Shown: positions 27,791-40,318 of the stretch, piece after piece
Numbering within the stretch: the first letter of the stretch is position 1
Layout of the letters: each line of letters begins with the position of its first letter
Assembly (NCBI GenBank): GCA_034336665.1
Contig: CM067592.1
Span: 39,249,889-39,313,888, forward strand
Length of the DNA stretch: 64,000 nucleotides
Reading direction: 5' to 3'
Source of the DNA: Luscinia megarhynchos
Taxonomy: Eukaryota; Chordata; Aves; Passeriformes; Turdidae
The notes under the pieces: model-generated
What the model was told of the DNA's origin: nothing
What the model saw: only the letters and a program-made list of their open reading frames with translations
Databases searched by the model: none
Program-made: the position numbers and the translations under genes

Positions 27791-30700
27791 CACAAAGCAC
27801 CTACATTTATGCAAACAGTGTCTGACTCCAAGTACTCTATTTTAGTACCTGGTGATAAACCAAACACAAACTTTGTAATAGATATATGTTTAATTTAACT
27901 ATAATGCAGAAGATTTATTTTATGTTTGTAGAAACCTTAACTGTAAAAAGAAAAAGAAAGTTTTCCAGTTAGTTCAGTGTTAAAATACTTGATAACTGTA
28001 CGTATGAGTACATCACAGAGCAAAATATTTATTGAACATGTATGAGCTATATTTAAATCACCAGTTTGTGCAGATAAGGTCACTAACAAATTACTTTTGA
28101 TTGTGGGTAGCCATATGCTTCCTTTCTGCATTTTCATGTTATTTTCTTGTCTTTCATCTGCTAAACCAAATAATAAAAAGATAGGGCAACATTTTCATAA
28201 TACTGTGAAGCAGATCCTGCAAGTATCATATTCTGTATTCACACACCTCATTCAGAGATAACTCAGATTCTACGTCTATGGAAATAAAAGTGCTCTGGCG
28301 CTGCTGTCTTTAAATTGACTGTCAAATGGGCATTTCTACTCTCTGGAGATCTAATTAGACTTGCAGTGTTTTATGCACCATTCCTAAGGGGGTGGGAGCT
28401 ACACAGCCCCTTCTGTCTCTGCTACTGGTGCGGCTGATCTTCTGTTTCAGAAATGGTGCTGTCATAAGTAGGATTATACTCTCCCTCTATAGAAGAAATT
28501 TTCATTACTTTTATTAATTTATATGAGCTTATTCAACTATGTTTTCTAATGCATAGCATACTTTAATACATCTCTGCATATTAAAAAGATACCAGAGAAA
28601 AGTACAGAGAGGAAAAACTATCAGTTTTTAAAATATATCTCAAGGTACAAAAGAAGCTTCCAGCTATCACTAAGGAATTAAACTGAGAACTAGTTGTAAA
28701 CAATTTTTTGAGTAGCAGCCTCTTTTTTTGCTTCTTTTTGTGCTCAGAGTCTTACATGTATTAAGTGTAACATTTGGTCTGGCGATCCAGTTTTCTGAAA
28801 GGCACAAAGCATGAGCAAGTAACAAAATAACACTGGCTTTCAACTTACGGATACATTGTTCTCGGCTTTGTGATGTACAGCAGAAAGAATCGAAAAGAGA
28901 CAGGTCATCAACCGAGAACTAGGAGAGGGAAGGGAAGGCATGGGCCTTGTAGTAGTAAAACCAAGAAACTTGTTTCATCTGAGAAAAATCAATTCAAGAG
29001 CAAGAACACTTGAGATGTCTCCAGAAAGATATTTTTGATAGACTATTAGACTATCTCAAAAAGGGCACAGAAGAAGTCTTTTTCACCTCTTATGACCTTT
29101 CTTTCTGTATACTTTGACTGCTGTGTAGCCACAACACAGAGATGAAAAGCAAAAAACTACTGTAGAGACATTTTTTGTTGTTCTGTAGGCCGAAGCCAAG
29201 CAAAATTAAGGCCTTGTGTATTTTCAGTATTAAGACTCTTCTTATCTTTACATAATTCCATGACTAATTAAGGAAAAGTGAAAAGGAGTAAGCATCCTCA
29301 TAATTTTTCTTCTTTTTCATTCTTTTTTTCCCCAGAAGACTGCATTGCATTTTCCAGTGCTTGAAGGACGTCTCTTTGAGGACAGCAGAGCCTTACACAG
29401 CCCTTAATAACTTTCTGTGGAGGCCTTGTTTAACATGCTCCTAGTTGGATTTCACAGCAACCAGCTGAGCCTTAGCAGAAAAAGACTGATCCCTTTTATG
29501 GACTTCACATGTGTCATTTGAAAGTTAATGGAGTAGCTTCAAAAAGGGGCAAAAGCACCTTGCTTACACCTGACAGTGGTTTGTTTTAACAAATAAGTGA
29601 TTTTTTGTCTCCAATATCATTATTTCTTGCTGATGCCAGATTTCTCAAATTAAAATACAGTATTCTGAGCTGTAAGAAAGAGAATGAGCAGTTTGGAACC
29701 AAGGCTGTTCTATGCCAGTATGACTAATCACAGGCTGCAACCCTTATACAACTTTTCCAAACGTCTTTTTGACACTAAGCAGAGTGTTTTGCATCCAATT
29801 GGGAATTCTGTAACCTTGGAATTTGCAGACACACTAATAAAAATCTACCTGATTATACAATGAGCAACAGTGGGAGTCCTGATTGACAAGAAGAGAATAC
29901 CTAAACAGCAGAAACTCAATAGACTGGAAACCTGAGACAACATATTTCTCCAGTAGATGCAGAGTGCTTCACATTTTGCAACACTTCTGTAAAATATCTC
30001 AAGTGCAATGGCACAATGAATATAATTTATATGGCTGTTAGAATTAACACCCTAAAATTTTAGAACAAGACTACAATATATTTCCTTTTTTTTTTTTAAT
30101 AAATATTTCTGAAGCAAACACCAGGCCTTCTATGATAATAGAGTAGGGAAAAGAGAGAGAATAATTTTACAATATATGAACAGAACTGACCATTGGATGT
30201 CAAACAATTTTTAATAAGTTTCTTTGAAATTCCATGCAGCAAAATAAAATGCTGTCTGCTGGGGTTTTTTAGAAATAGAGGTGGATTTTTTTGTTGGTTT
30301 CCTTGTTCTGTAATGGCCATTGGTTGGTCAACAAGATACTCATTCAGGAATTTTGATATTTTGATATAGACTACACTGTTAGACTACGACTACTTTCTGA
30401 TTCACATCTGATCAAATCAGACAGGAGGAACAGCAGATCAGCAAGCCGAAGTCATTAAAAAACTCAGAGGTAGTAAAAATGAGGAACTGGGCATTAATTA
30501 GCCATACACAACTTAAACCACAGAAGTACTGGATCATGACACCATTCACATATTTTTGACCCTTTGTGCAATTATGCTATTGTGGCTGCTTAAACCATAT
30601 CTGGTGTAGTATAATAAGCTTGAAAGCTACTGACCTTTGCCTTAGAGTATACCCTTCCCCTCCTGCCTGCTTACTCACCACATCCTTCATGCTTAAAACT

Positions 30701-32453
30701 GAAAATTCTTCTTTACAGTGAACACCAAGTACAATATTTCGTTTTTATGAAAAAACTGCAGGCAGCTAATAAAGAGACACTGCTTGCCCCTCTCAGAAAA
30801 TCTACCTTTAGCTATTTAATCTATATGAAAAAAAAAAAAAGACCAACAAAACAACAAACCAGCAGATACATGAGCTCTTAAATTCACCCGTTAGGATCCT
30901 GTAACTAATGTAATAAGCAGTCTTACTTTCCTATAGAAAGATCAGTTCAAGAAGCAAGAGGTGTTTGCCAGAAATGACTTTTAGCACAGTCCTCAAGATA
31001 TGTTCTAGAAATGGAAAAACAAGGCTAGCAAGCTTAAGACATATTTCAGACATTGCAGGTACTGGTCTTTGTCATTTTATGACGTGTTTTGTGCCCCTGC
31101 TGCCAAAACTATTTCACATGAAACAAGTATAAATTCCCTTGTACTGGATAAATCATGGTGAGAAGAGTATAGATCTTTTTCCATAGTATGTAAAGGAAAA
31201 TAACAATATTAAGATAAATGCCATGTAGGTCAGTAGGAGTACTGACATCTTGTCAGGTTCAATTCAGATCCTGTGTTGACTAATAAGTACCTGCCTACAG
31301 TTATTCAATCTGAGCACAAGAATTCTGGTTGCTGCTAGTGCTGCTCTTCCTCTAAAATACTTAAATCAGGAAAATATTTGTTGTCTCTATGGCAAATAAT
31401 CCAATTATTTATGAGTCCCAGAAAAGGTCACAGAAATAATTTTCCCTCTATCTTACTTTCCCAGTTTTTTTTCTTTCTCTCCACTCCAGCAAATAAGAGG
31501 TGAGACTATTGCCAAAATTTCTGAAACAGGATAGTAGACTTACTTTCATGTGCACCTACAGGGACTTTATTGCAGGCAGCTGAAGTCAAAACCAGGAAGA
31601 AAAATAGCCACTTTAAACAATATTTCTTATTTGACACGACAGTGCTTACTAGCAAAGTTGCTCCCTAATTAATAAGACAGACAAAAGTGGAGTATTTGGT
31701 TCTACTTTCCTGTATTCTAGACCCATGTGTTTTTTTCCATTAGAACACATTGTACTACTCCTGTTGATATTGAAACAATACTGCAGCTCATTTAGTAAAA
31801 ATATAGCTGGAATTATTATATAATCATAAAAACTATGACAGTATCCAAAAAAAGAAACAGCCAAATTAAATCGTGCAAGGTGGAACTGGAATTCTGATAC
31901 CTTAATGAATCTTGTGTCTACATTAACTAGTAAAAGCTTCTGCTGTCAACTGCGGTGCATTAAAGGCACTCCTGCAGCTTTCTTTTTTGAGATCTTAGAA
32001 GCTTTGAAAATAACCTAAGATGCAGAATATCTTGACTGGGGACAGTGGTGAGTCTTGAGATGTGCTTGAAAATGCACTCTGATCACAACTGAGATACTAA
32101 TAAAGGCAAAATTTTAAATAGTCTGCAATTGTAATGGTTCCCACCAGTTTTAGAGAGCTATACTTTGAATATGAGAAAGAACTCAATTTACTGTAAAATG
32201 CTTTTCCCATTCCCAGTAATTAAATTGAATTAATTTTGTAGGAATTTGCTCATTATATATTAAGAATATCAATATCTAATCATTTGCATATATTTATATG
32301 CCATCAAAATAAATAAAGAAATGAATAGTACTGTGAGTGCATTATGCTGGAAGCCATGAAGTTTACCTTTCCTTTCCAATTCTGCTGCTTTGGGTGACAG
32401 TGGGAGTGCATACTTAGCTGTCAGCTTGGTTTAAAACATTACCTGTCATTACC

Positions 32454-32490
32454 TATATATACACACACACATATATAAACACACATATAC
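32454..32490. repeat. TA/CA microsatellite
   Basis: Alternating TATATA and ACACAC blocks are directly visible: an impure dinucleotide repeat of roughly 37 bp. Confidence 0.85.
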
Positions 32491-35400
32491 ATTTTAGAAA
32501 GCTAATGTAATGCACTGCCATAAGAAATACTACATCAAGTAAAACCAGATTTTTTTAAAAATTTAATAACAGAACAATACTCTAAAATTTTGTCATTTCT
32601 GGGGGATGATTTTGGATTTTTTAGGTTTTTTCCAAGTTAATGAATGGGTGGAACTATTACTTGACCAAACTTCAGTGTAATTTAAAGTGTTCCATCATCA
32701 CTATCATTGCATAAAAAGTGACAATTCTTGCTCCAAAGAATGAGGCCAAGAACACTTGCCCCATTCAGAAAATGAAGCAAGTGCCTTCCTATCTTTTTAG
32801 CATAGTCAAAACCACTATCAAAACTGAACTAGCTATTGCAGGTTTAGGCTCACCTGTCCTGAGCAGAACCAGAGTATCTTAGACTCAGCATTGCTTTGTG
32901 CACTTTGCAGATAATAAAGCATTCATTGTCTATACTATTACTACTACTGATAACTCAACCTTCATATTAACAGCTAGTTAAACACTCACACTTTGATTTA
33001 TTTGATGCTGAACAACATATGAACCCACCATATTTTTCTAGAAGCATCAGTATATGAGAGTAAATCAGTGTTATAACTCAAATCCAAGCAATACCTCTTA
33101 TTTAATATCAGACAAAAATATATGGTTCTACAGCTACTAGGCATGAATTAGTTTGAATTATCTCAAATCCACTGTGGAATAAAATAATAAATGGGAAATA
33201 GCCTGCTAATCATTATTTGGGGGATTACATTTCAAAGATATGTCAGACAAAATGTTCAAAGTCATCAGATGCATGAAGCAATTTCAGTATTTCTCATGTA
33301 CAGTGTCTTAAGTTTAAAAGACTTGTGTTATTTAAAGAGAAAACAGTATACACAGTCTAAAATTATTCTAAAATTCCTCTATTCAACTACAGTAGTAGTT
33401 AATCTTGTAAAAGAATATGAAGTTCTTGGGTAATGACTGGGTAGATAGAACTACTGGATACTAGATTTTCTTTTTGGAATGCAGCTGTGCTACTTTGACA
33501 ATACCTAAAGTCCTCTGACCTTTCCTACATGCAAAGGCCTCTTCAGTCAACACTAGGTATCTTCCCTTTTCAGTCCAGAGCAAAAAAGCTCTTACTTTTC
33601 CTCATACAAAACCTTTTCTCAAAATTTGGCCTGGAAAAGCTGCAAATCTATCCATGGAATTTCCATGCATACAGTAAGTCAATACTTAAACTACATAAAC
33701 ATGAGCCTTTCCTACACAGTAACATTTTGCCTACTCAAATGCTTCCTTATTTCCCAAGCTCTGGGAGCTGGATCTCATCCATCTACTGTTCTGGAAAGTT
33801 CCTTATCAGTTAAATAGAGAACAAGTCAAATTATCTCTCCACACCTGGGTTTTTTCATTTCAACTTTGATTCCTAAACCATTTATTTACTATTGTCTTTG
33901 CTTTATTGCTCTAGTATGTTTAATTAAACCAGAAATAAATAAGTTATATGCTTTATAAAAAGCATTTTTTTGGTCCACAAATGTATAAATTTTAATCTAT
34001 ATCACTTCAAGAAAAGTTAGAAGTGATTCATAAGGGTAAAATAAAAAAGAAACAAAAATAAAACAAAAAAACCAACTATAATCTGAGAGCAGATTTTAAA
34101 CAATTATCTGCACCAGTAGTGAAGGAAGAGAAGACCTATATGCTTATCATGAATCCTACAAAACTTGTGTTACACATTTTTCCTTAGTTACTTTTGACTT
34201 AAATTTTATATTTCTTCCACTGTAAAAACATGAGAAAAGCATCTTACTAGACCTTTTTTGTAGTCACGGCATTATGTTTATTGTTAGCTTTCTTTTCCTT
34301 TTACTTTTTATGAAGTTACTACATAAATTACCACAAATTTATGTTTTATGCTGCTTTTCAGGCATGTCCTACAGAAATTGTACTCACATTTTTTTTCTGT
34401 AAATGGAAGATAGATTCCAAGGATAACATATTCTAAAATGTCTTATTGATTATATAATCTCAACTATCTAAAGTAGTTCACAGAACTATTTCAGTAAGCA
34501 AAGGCCTTAACTATGTGGCAATTAGACTGCTATAATAACATATAGTAGTCCTTAAATTGTTTTCTTATAGTAAACCTAATGATGCAGTGAGATTTGATTG
34601 GATTGATATATAGATAAATGCAAAAGTTTTCTAAAGTTTTACTTAATAATATATCTACTAACACAGGCAAATTGCTCGGTGGAATATCAGCTAAGTTAAA
34701 AGGAGTCCTGATTTGAAATAGAGACTTAAACATTTATTATCATGCTACTCAATTACTGTGCCTTACTGAAGAGAAATGCATCAACATACTTCTCTAATAA
34801 ATGGAATGAGCCTTCCACTTAACCTGATAGCAATTATTTTTGAAATTTATTTTCTTCTGTCACAAGATACCAATTCCAGGAAATTAATAGACCATCTACT
34901 TCTAGCTGGCTTATAAAACTGTTAGGAACTGGCACTGCTTCAGCAAACAGGCAGCACTGCATTGATTGACTTTGACAGGTGTTGCTTGTAGATGAAATGG
35001 GAAAATTAACTAAAGGATTCAATGAGGAACTTGTTGTATTACACAGTGTGACTGTTCTTATTTGTCTTTTGTATTTTCCTTTTAGATTTTTTTAACGTTA
35101 TAGAAGTGTATCATATTGACTGGAAAACTGCCAACTCTTTTTTTCATTGAGCAAGAAATATCTATTTCCTTACCTCATGGATTTTTGTCACAAATTTGTT
35201 TTTTGCTATGTGCTTGTGTCATAAACACATCATAAATACATCTCTTTATAAATATTTTCAAGTTTTTGTTGAATTTTTTCATAGTGACAAAGACATAAAG
35301 CTGGATTTACATTAGCATTTCTTTTATGCAGTACTTTCTCTAGATGAAAATAAATTGATGTTTTGTAATGCCAGAGTGGGATAGCAGACAGGTAGCCTTC

Positions 35401-35640
35401 AGACTGGATATATTCTTTTCAGTATTAGAAATAGATAAATTGACAAAGATTTTTCATGGGAACCCATCTCATCTCCATAAAGTCTTCCGCTAGAAGCTGT
35501 GAAGGCTTTTGAAAATATTATTGAAAAAATGTTGCACAATTTTGACTAACCCTGTAATTTTGTGTCATTGTTTGTAATTTGATGCCGTTAAAGAACTTAA
35601 ACATCCTTGACTAAGAGGATCACCAAGAACACATGTGACA

Positions 35641-35717
35641 GCATATATATACATATATCTATATACATACATACATACATACATATATATATATATATAT
35701 GTATATACATATATATT
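35641..35717. repeat. TA / CATA microsatellite
   Basis: A compound repeat of TATA, five or so CATA units, then a run of TA pairs and a decayed flank. The isoleucine/tyrosine-rich open frame at 35607-35816 is produced by this repeat and is not a gene. Confidence 0.9.
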
Positions 35718-36794
35718 ATGTTGGCATTACAATTACATTTTATAGATAAATCACTTTGTGGAGCATGTGCTTTCTGTTCACTCCTTAGTCATATGATACA
35801 GCGCTACTATATATAAGGACTTTTTAATTTCTGCTTTTCTGTTTATTTTCTAATTTTTTTAAATATCACTGGCATTATATAGGTAAGGAAGTGATGCATT
35901 ACTGGCTTCATAATATTTTCATATTCACATTTAAATCTTACACATGTAGAGGAATTAACTTGCCTGTATCTGTCTCAGAGATGGTAATTTGAGCACTTAG
36001 TGAAGTCAAAACTTCACAAAAACTTTGTGTGTAGGAAAACATGTTTTGCTACTTTTTTATAACTGAAAGAAAAAAATTTTATTAGCTTTCAAATGCCTTG
36101 GAGAGGCAAGGAAATCAGGACAAGCTATGTACTTGGAAATATTATCTTTTACTAGAATAATTTGGTATTGTCGGAATTTTTTTCCGCCATGCCTTCTTCA
36201 GATGTGAAGTAAAATCTGCAAACTTTTAAGTTCAATAGATGGAAAGGTCAAGAGAGTAGGAGTTAAGTTAAAGATGGAGCAAATAAATGTCTGCTGGTAG
36301 TTCATGGTACCAAATTTGCAAAAAAGGGAGTGACAAGAAATGTGATTATCTTACAGGCAGCAGACAGAAAAGCATAGTTCAGAACATTTGGAATAAAATG
36401 GATTTTGTGGAGGGGAAAAGGTGGGGAACATTAATATGCAATGAAAGCAAATATGAAAGGAATGTACCATCTTATAAAAGATCATTACATGCTGTAAAAA
36501 TAATATCTGCTGCACACATAGGCCAAACACTTGCAAAATAAGCAGCAAAGACTTTGCCATTTCAACATTATCTTACTGTGCTGTTTCTAGCAGCTGAAAA
36601 CTGCTACACTTTTAGGTGTAATGAAATTTTGTTAAATTTAATAGCAGTAAAATGAGAGCTCAACAAGGCCTCCCTATTCACTGTGTGATGTACTTCATAC
36701 ACCCTGTAGGAAAGGATGTAGCCCCACAGTACCTCTCTTCTAAACCTGAGATTATTCACTGCTGCCATCCAGCAAGCCCTTTCTCCTTTTTCAT

Positions 36795-37152
36795 TGTGCC
36801 TAGTTCTGGGCCCCTCACTACAAAATGGGCTGAAGTGTCCGAGTGAATCCACAGAAGAGCAACCAAGCAGGTGAAGGGTCTGGAGCACAAGTCCTGTGAG
36901 GGGCAATCGAGGAATCTGTTTTAGTCTAGCCTGGAGAAAAGGAGTCTCGGGAGAGTCTCTACAACTACCAAAGGAAGTTGTAGCAAGGTGGGTGCCAATT
37001 TCTTCTCCCAGGTGAGAGGTGACTCTTCTCCCATAGACGTGATTAGAGAAAATATCCTTATGTTATGCCAGAGGAAGTTTAACTTGGATATTACAAAAAA
37101 AATTCATTGATAGGGTTGTCAGGCAGTGTAACAAGCTGTCCAGGAAAGTAGT
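36795..37152 (+). mobile_element. CR1 LINE, 5' portion of a copy split by R2
   Basis: From TTCTGGGCCCCTCACTACAA onward the sequence follows the 3' part of avian CR1 ORF2: GAAGAGCAACCAAGCAGGTG, GGAGCACAAGTCCTGTGAGG, TTAGTCTAGCCTGGAGAAAA, TCTACAACTACCAAAGGAAG, then GTTTAACTTGGATATTACAA and GTCAGGCAGTGTAACAAGCT. The match runs to GTCCAGGAAAGTAGT and stops abruptly at 37152, where R2 coding sequence begins. The expected continuation of the CR1 (GAGTCACYATCC...) reappears at 39367. The copy is diverged and does not encode a functional protein. Confidence 0.88.
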
Positions 37153-37153
37153 A

Positions 37154-39020
37154 TTCGTGGACATTGCCAAGGCTTTTGACACCATAAGCCACCAGCACAT
37201 CATACATGCTTTGCAGCAGAGAGAAGTGGATCCCCACATCATCGGTCTGGTGAGAGATATGTACAAAGACACCAGTACTTATATCACCGTGAAGAAAAAC
37301 ACATGCACAGATGAAATCCATTTCCGGGTTGGAGTAAAACAGGGTGACCCGATGTCACCCCTTTTATTTAATCTGGCTATGGACCCCCTGTTGTGCAAGC
37401 TGGAAGAAAGTGGCAAAGGGTACCACCAGGGCCGGAGCAGCATCACGGCGATGGCATTTGCGGATGATCTGGTCCTTTTGAGCGACTCCTGGGAAAATAT
37501 GAATACGAACATCAAGATATTAGAGACCTTTTGCAATCTCACCCGGTCTCAAAGCGCAGGGGAGTAAAGTGCCACGGCTACTACATCAAGCCCGACTAAG
37601 GACTCTTACACCGTCAGCGACTGCGCTGCGTGGACCATCAATGGCACACCCCTGAACATGATCGACCCCAGCGAAATCGAGAAATACCTCGGCTTGCAGA
37701 TTGACCCCTGGACTGGGATAGCAAAATCCAATCTCTCCACAAAACTGGAATACTGGCTTCAGAGAATTGATCAAGCTCCACTTAAACCTCTGCAGAAAAA
37801 TTGATATCCCTCAAAACATACACCATCCCTCGACTGACATACCTGGCTGACCATTCAGACCTGAAAGCCGGGTTTCTGGAAAACCTCGATCAAAAAATCC
37901 GAACAACGGTCAAGGACTGGCTGCACTTACCTTCGTGCACATGCGATGCCATCCTGTACTTTCGAGCCACCGAAGGACGGTGGTTTAGGCATCATCAAAT
38001 TGGCGGGTCTGATCCCCAGCGTGCAGGCCCGGAGACTGCATCGTATCGCTCAGTCTTCAGAGCGAAACCATGAAAGCGTTCCTGGAGAAAGATCACATGG
38101 AACAAGCGTATAAGAAATTGTGGGTACAAGCTGGAGGGAACAGGGAGAAGATCCCATCGATTTGGGATGCACCACCGGGCGAGCGAACCATCTGACAGTG
38201 CAGGCACATCTTGAGTGGGAAGCACCGACCTCGAAAACTAAATTTCCAAAACCTTGCAATTGGAGGAAAAAGCGAATTTAAAAAATTGGACTAAATTAGT
38301 GTCCCAGGGCCGTGGAATTACAAATTTTGAGGGTGATAAAATTAGCAACCATTGGCTACAATATTACAGAAGCATACCTCACAGGGAAGCTCCTCACTGC
38401 TTTACAACTCAGAGCCAACGTATACCCCACCAGAGAGTTCTTAGCTAGGGGGAGGCAAGATAAATACATCAAGGCATGCAGGCATGGCATCGGACATAGA
38501 AAGCTAAGCCCACATCGCCGGCAACTGTCTGGCTTGAGGGCGCCCGGATCAAGAGGCACAATTACATCTGCGAAGTGCTTCTTGAGGAGGCCAAAAAAGA
38601 AGGACTGGGTAGTATTCAAGGAACCGCACATAAGGGATACCACCAAGGAACTGTACAAGCCTGATCTGATATTTGTGAAGGACGCCCGTGCACTTGTGGT
38701 GGATGTGACAGTACTGACTCTGAATCAGCCAAAACATGTCGGCTAGATGATGCGCTCTTGAGGAGAAAGTGAACAAGTACAAGCATTTAGAGACTGAGGT
38801 ACGGAACCTCACCAACGCAAAGGACGTTGCTTTTATGGGCTTTCCCCTTGGAGCGCGGGGGAAATGGCATCAGAAAAACTTTGACCTTTTGGCAACTCTG
38901 GGCCTCTCTAAGTCGAGGCAAGAGAAAATCGCCAGGACTTTATCCACAACAGCGCTCATGTCATCTGTGGACATTGTACATATGTTTGCCAGTAGGGCCA
39001 GAAAATTAGGAAGTTCATGA
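37154..39020 (+). pseudogene. R2 ORF remnant: reverse transcriptase and endonuclease, frameshifted
   Basis: The protein would have primed cDNA synthesis on nicked 28S rDNA. The reading starts inside the RT palm with VFVDIAKAFDTISH (first catalytic Asp region), then GVKQGDPMSPLLFN, then AFADDLVLL with the FADD catalytic pair at 37457-37468. In-frame stops fall at 37565 and 37802. The reading then moves through different frames: TYTIPRLTYLADHSDLKAG (37814 on), a GLGIIKLAGLIPSVQARRLH segment (about 37980-38040), ETMKAFLEKD (38064 on), KNWTKLVSQGRGITNFEGDK (about 38278 on) and LRANVYPTREFLA. A zinc knuckle begins CRHG near 38477; the expected second Cys is Gly. The endonuclease core is KPDLIFVKDARALVVDVTV, with PD at 38660-38665 and the later Asp at 38702-38704. 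The C-terminus, in another frame (38769 on), ends at TGA 39018-39020. There are at least eight frame switches, so it cannot be translated. Confidence 0.85.
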
Positions 39021-39358
39021 ATAGTTAATTTTCTTTCTGTTCGTTGTTTGTAGTGTCCATTTTGTAGTATGTTTGTAATTTTGTACGTTTTTGTAATGTT
39101 TTGCATGTTTCAAGTTATTTAAAAAAAAAAACAAAAAAAACCAAAAAAACCCAAAAAAACACCACCAATAAAAAAGACAGTAGCTAGGGACGTAGGGCAG
39201 CCACAAGCCAGTTAGGTAGCTGATAGTGAGCAGGGACAGGACTTTTTATTTCATAACGCGTCAATTACCACCCGAACTGGACCAATTTACCGGATTTGTC
39301 CAAAGTGGATGGGCCACTTAACCCGGAAAAGGAACATATATTACTTATATGTGTTCGA
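39021..39358 (+). other. Putative R2 3' UTR with internal A-rich tract
   Basis: After the ORF end comes a T/G-rich stretch (TTTGTAGTATG, TTTGTAATTTTG), then an A-rich tract interrupted by C (39120-39177). About 180 bp follow with CpG-bearing sequence (ACGCGTC, CCCGAACTGG, ACCCGGAAAAGG) and an end at ...TATGTGTTCG followed by AAAA. The R2 3' UTR is the RNA segment bound by the R2 protein and ends at the target junction. I assign all of it to R2 because CR1 resumes only after it. The A-rich tract could instead mark an older tail or a separate insertion. Confidence 0.6.
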
Positions 39359-39507
39359 AAAATAGCTGAGTCACTATCCTTGGGAGCATTTAAAAGATGT
39401 GTGAATCTGGTACTGAGGGGCAAGTTACATGGTGAGCTTGACAATGCTAGGTTTATAGCTGGACTTGATTAAAAGTCTTTTCCTACCTGAATGATTCTAT
39501 GATTCTG
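39359..39507 (+). mobile_element. CR1 LINE, 3' portion of the copy split by R2
   Basis: The sequence GAGTCACTATCCTTGGGAGC resumes the CR1 consensus where the upstream part stopped at 37152. It runs through a decayed 'ttcaaaagatgtg...tggact' segment and ends CCTACCTGAATGATTCTATG plus ATTCTG, the CR1 terminal octamer repeats. Together with 36795-37152 it forms one CR1 copy of about 500 bp once the R2 is removed. This fixes the order of events: CR1 first, R2 later. Confidence 0.9.
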
Positions 39508-40274
39508 CTTTGGCACTGAAGTAGTCTTGGAAAGAGGGGGGCTATGAGATTGATTTCACACCTGCTTTAGATCCCGATAAATACCCCAAGAAGCAAACAC
39601 ATCTCATTACTATCTGTGTTCATTGTCTTGTGTTATGAGTCTGCATACTGCATGTTTTAATGTTGTCCATAAAAACACACAGTTTGGAAACAAGAACCTT
39701 GGAAATATTTATTGTCTTTGTCTTCTGATGCCGACATCTTGGCATGTGTTTATATTAATAGATAAACATCTATATCCATTAGAAAATCACACTTCATTAA
39801 AAAACTAATAAATTAAATACAGTATCTGCTTAGTAGCAGATTGCAAACTTACTGCATTGTGCATCCAGCTGATACTTATTCTTCATCTTTCTGCATCTGT
39901 ATCAGAAATCCTCTAATAAATTCCTTTTTTGCGGGTGTCAGCAGATATAGTTTCTATGATTTTTAAAACAAAAACTTGGAGTTCTCCTTCTAGTAGCAGA
40001 GATTAAAATGAGTGTAGAGAAAATTAGTTTTGTGTTAGACCAGTCTGCTGACAATTGTATTATGAAGCAAAAGGAATTTTCCTGAATAAAAAATAGAATG
40101 GCTGACAGAACTACTTCCAAATGTAAGTATATCTAATGGAAGAAACAGACAGCTAAGGTCTTGAAATGTAAATGTAAATAGATATCAAATTTTGTGATTA
40201 GATTTCTATCTGAATGGCACAGGTGTTTTAATAAGACCGTCAATAAAAAAATAAGCTAAATTTCAATAATGAGA

Positions 40275-40318
40275 TAAAGACATTAGGTCTGCAAGAGGTA
40301 AAGACACTAGGTCTGTAA
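40275..40318. repeat. 20-bp direct repeat, 24-bp offset
   Basis: TAAAGACATTAGGTCTGCAA at 40275 recurs as TAAAGACACTAGGTCTGTAA at 40299 with two transitions. A small local duplication with no evident function. Confidence 0.8.

Larger units (their letters stand above)
27789..36794. other. Non-genic DNA
   Basis: About 9 kb without a supportable gene. The open frames are short (up to 94 codons, 33529-33813) and have no recognised domain. Two AT/AC microsatellites are listed separately. The sequence from about 36650 to 36794 may be a more diverged upstream part of the CR1 that becomes clear at 36795. Confidence 0.65.
37153..39358 (+). mobile_element. 5'-truncated R2-type non-LTR retrotransposon inserted in a CR1
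   Basis: About 2.2 kb, markedly richer in GC and CpG than the surroundings. It carries, in order, the second half of an R2 reverse transcriptase, a thumb/linker region, a damaged zinc knuckle, a restriction-like endonuclease with PD...D, the ORF end and a 3' UTR of about 340 bp. This domain order is that of R2-clade elements. Full-length R2 is roughly 4-5 kb, so the N-terminal zinc fingers and the front of the RT are missing. Family knowledge: R2 inserts site-specifically in 28S rDNA by target-primed reverse transcription. Here both flanks are CR1, so the copy is outside rDNA. The junction shows a diverged repeat, GGAAAGTAGT (37143-37152) versus GAAAAATAGC (39357-39366), likely a target-site duplication. 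Exact ends are uncertain by a few bases. Confidence 0.87.

Noticed and set aside
35607..35816. Isoleucine/tyrosine-rich small protein
   Set aside because: It translates a TA/CATA microsatellite.
37153..39358. Functional R2 or part of an rDNA unit
   Set aside because: At least eight frame switches, in-frame stops and loss of the 5' half rule out function; no 28S sequence flanks it.
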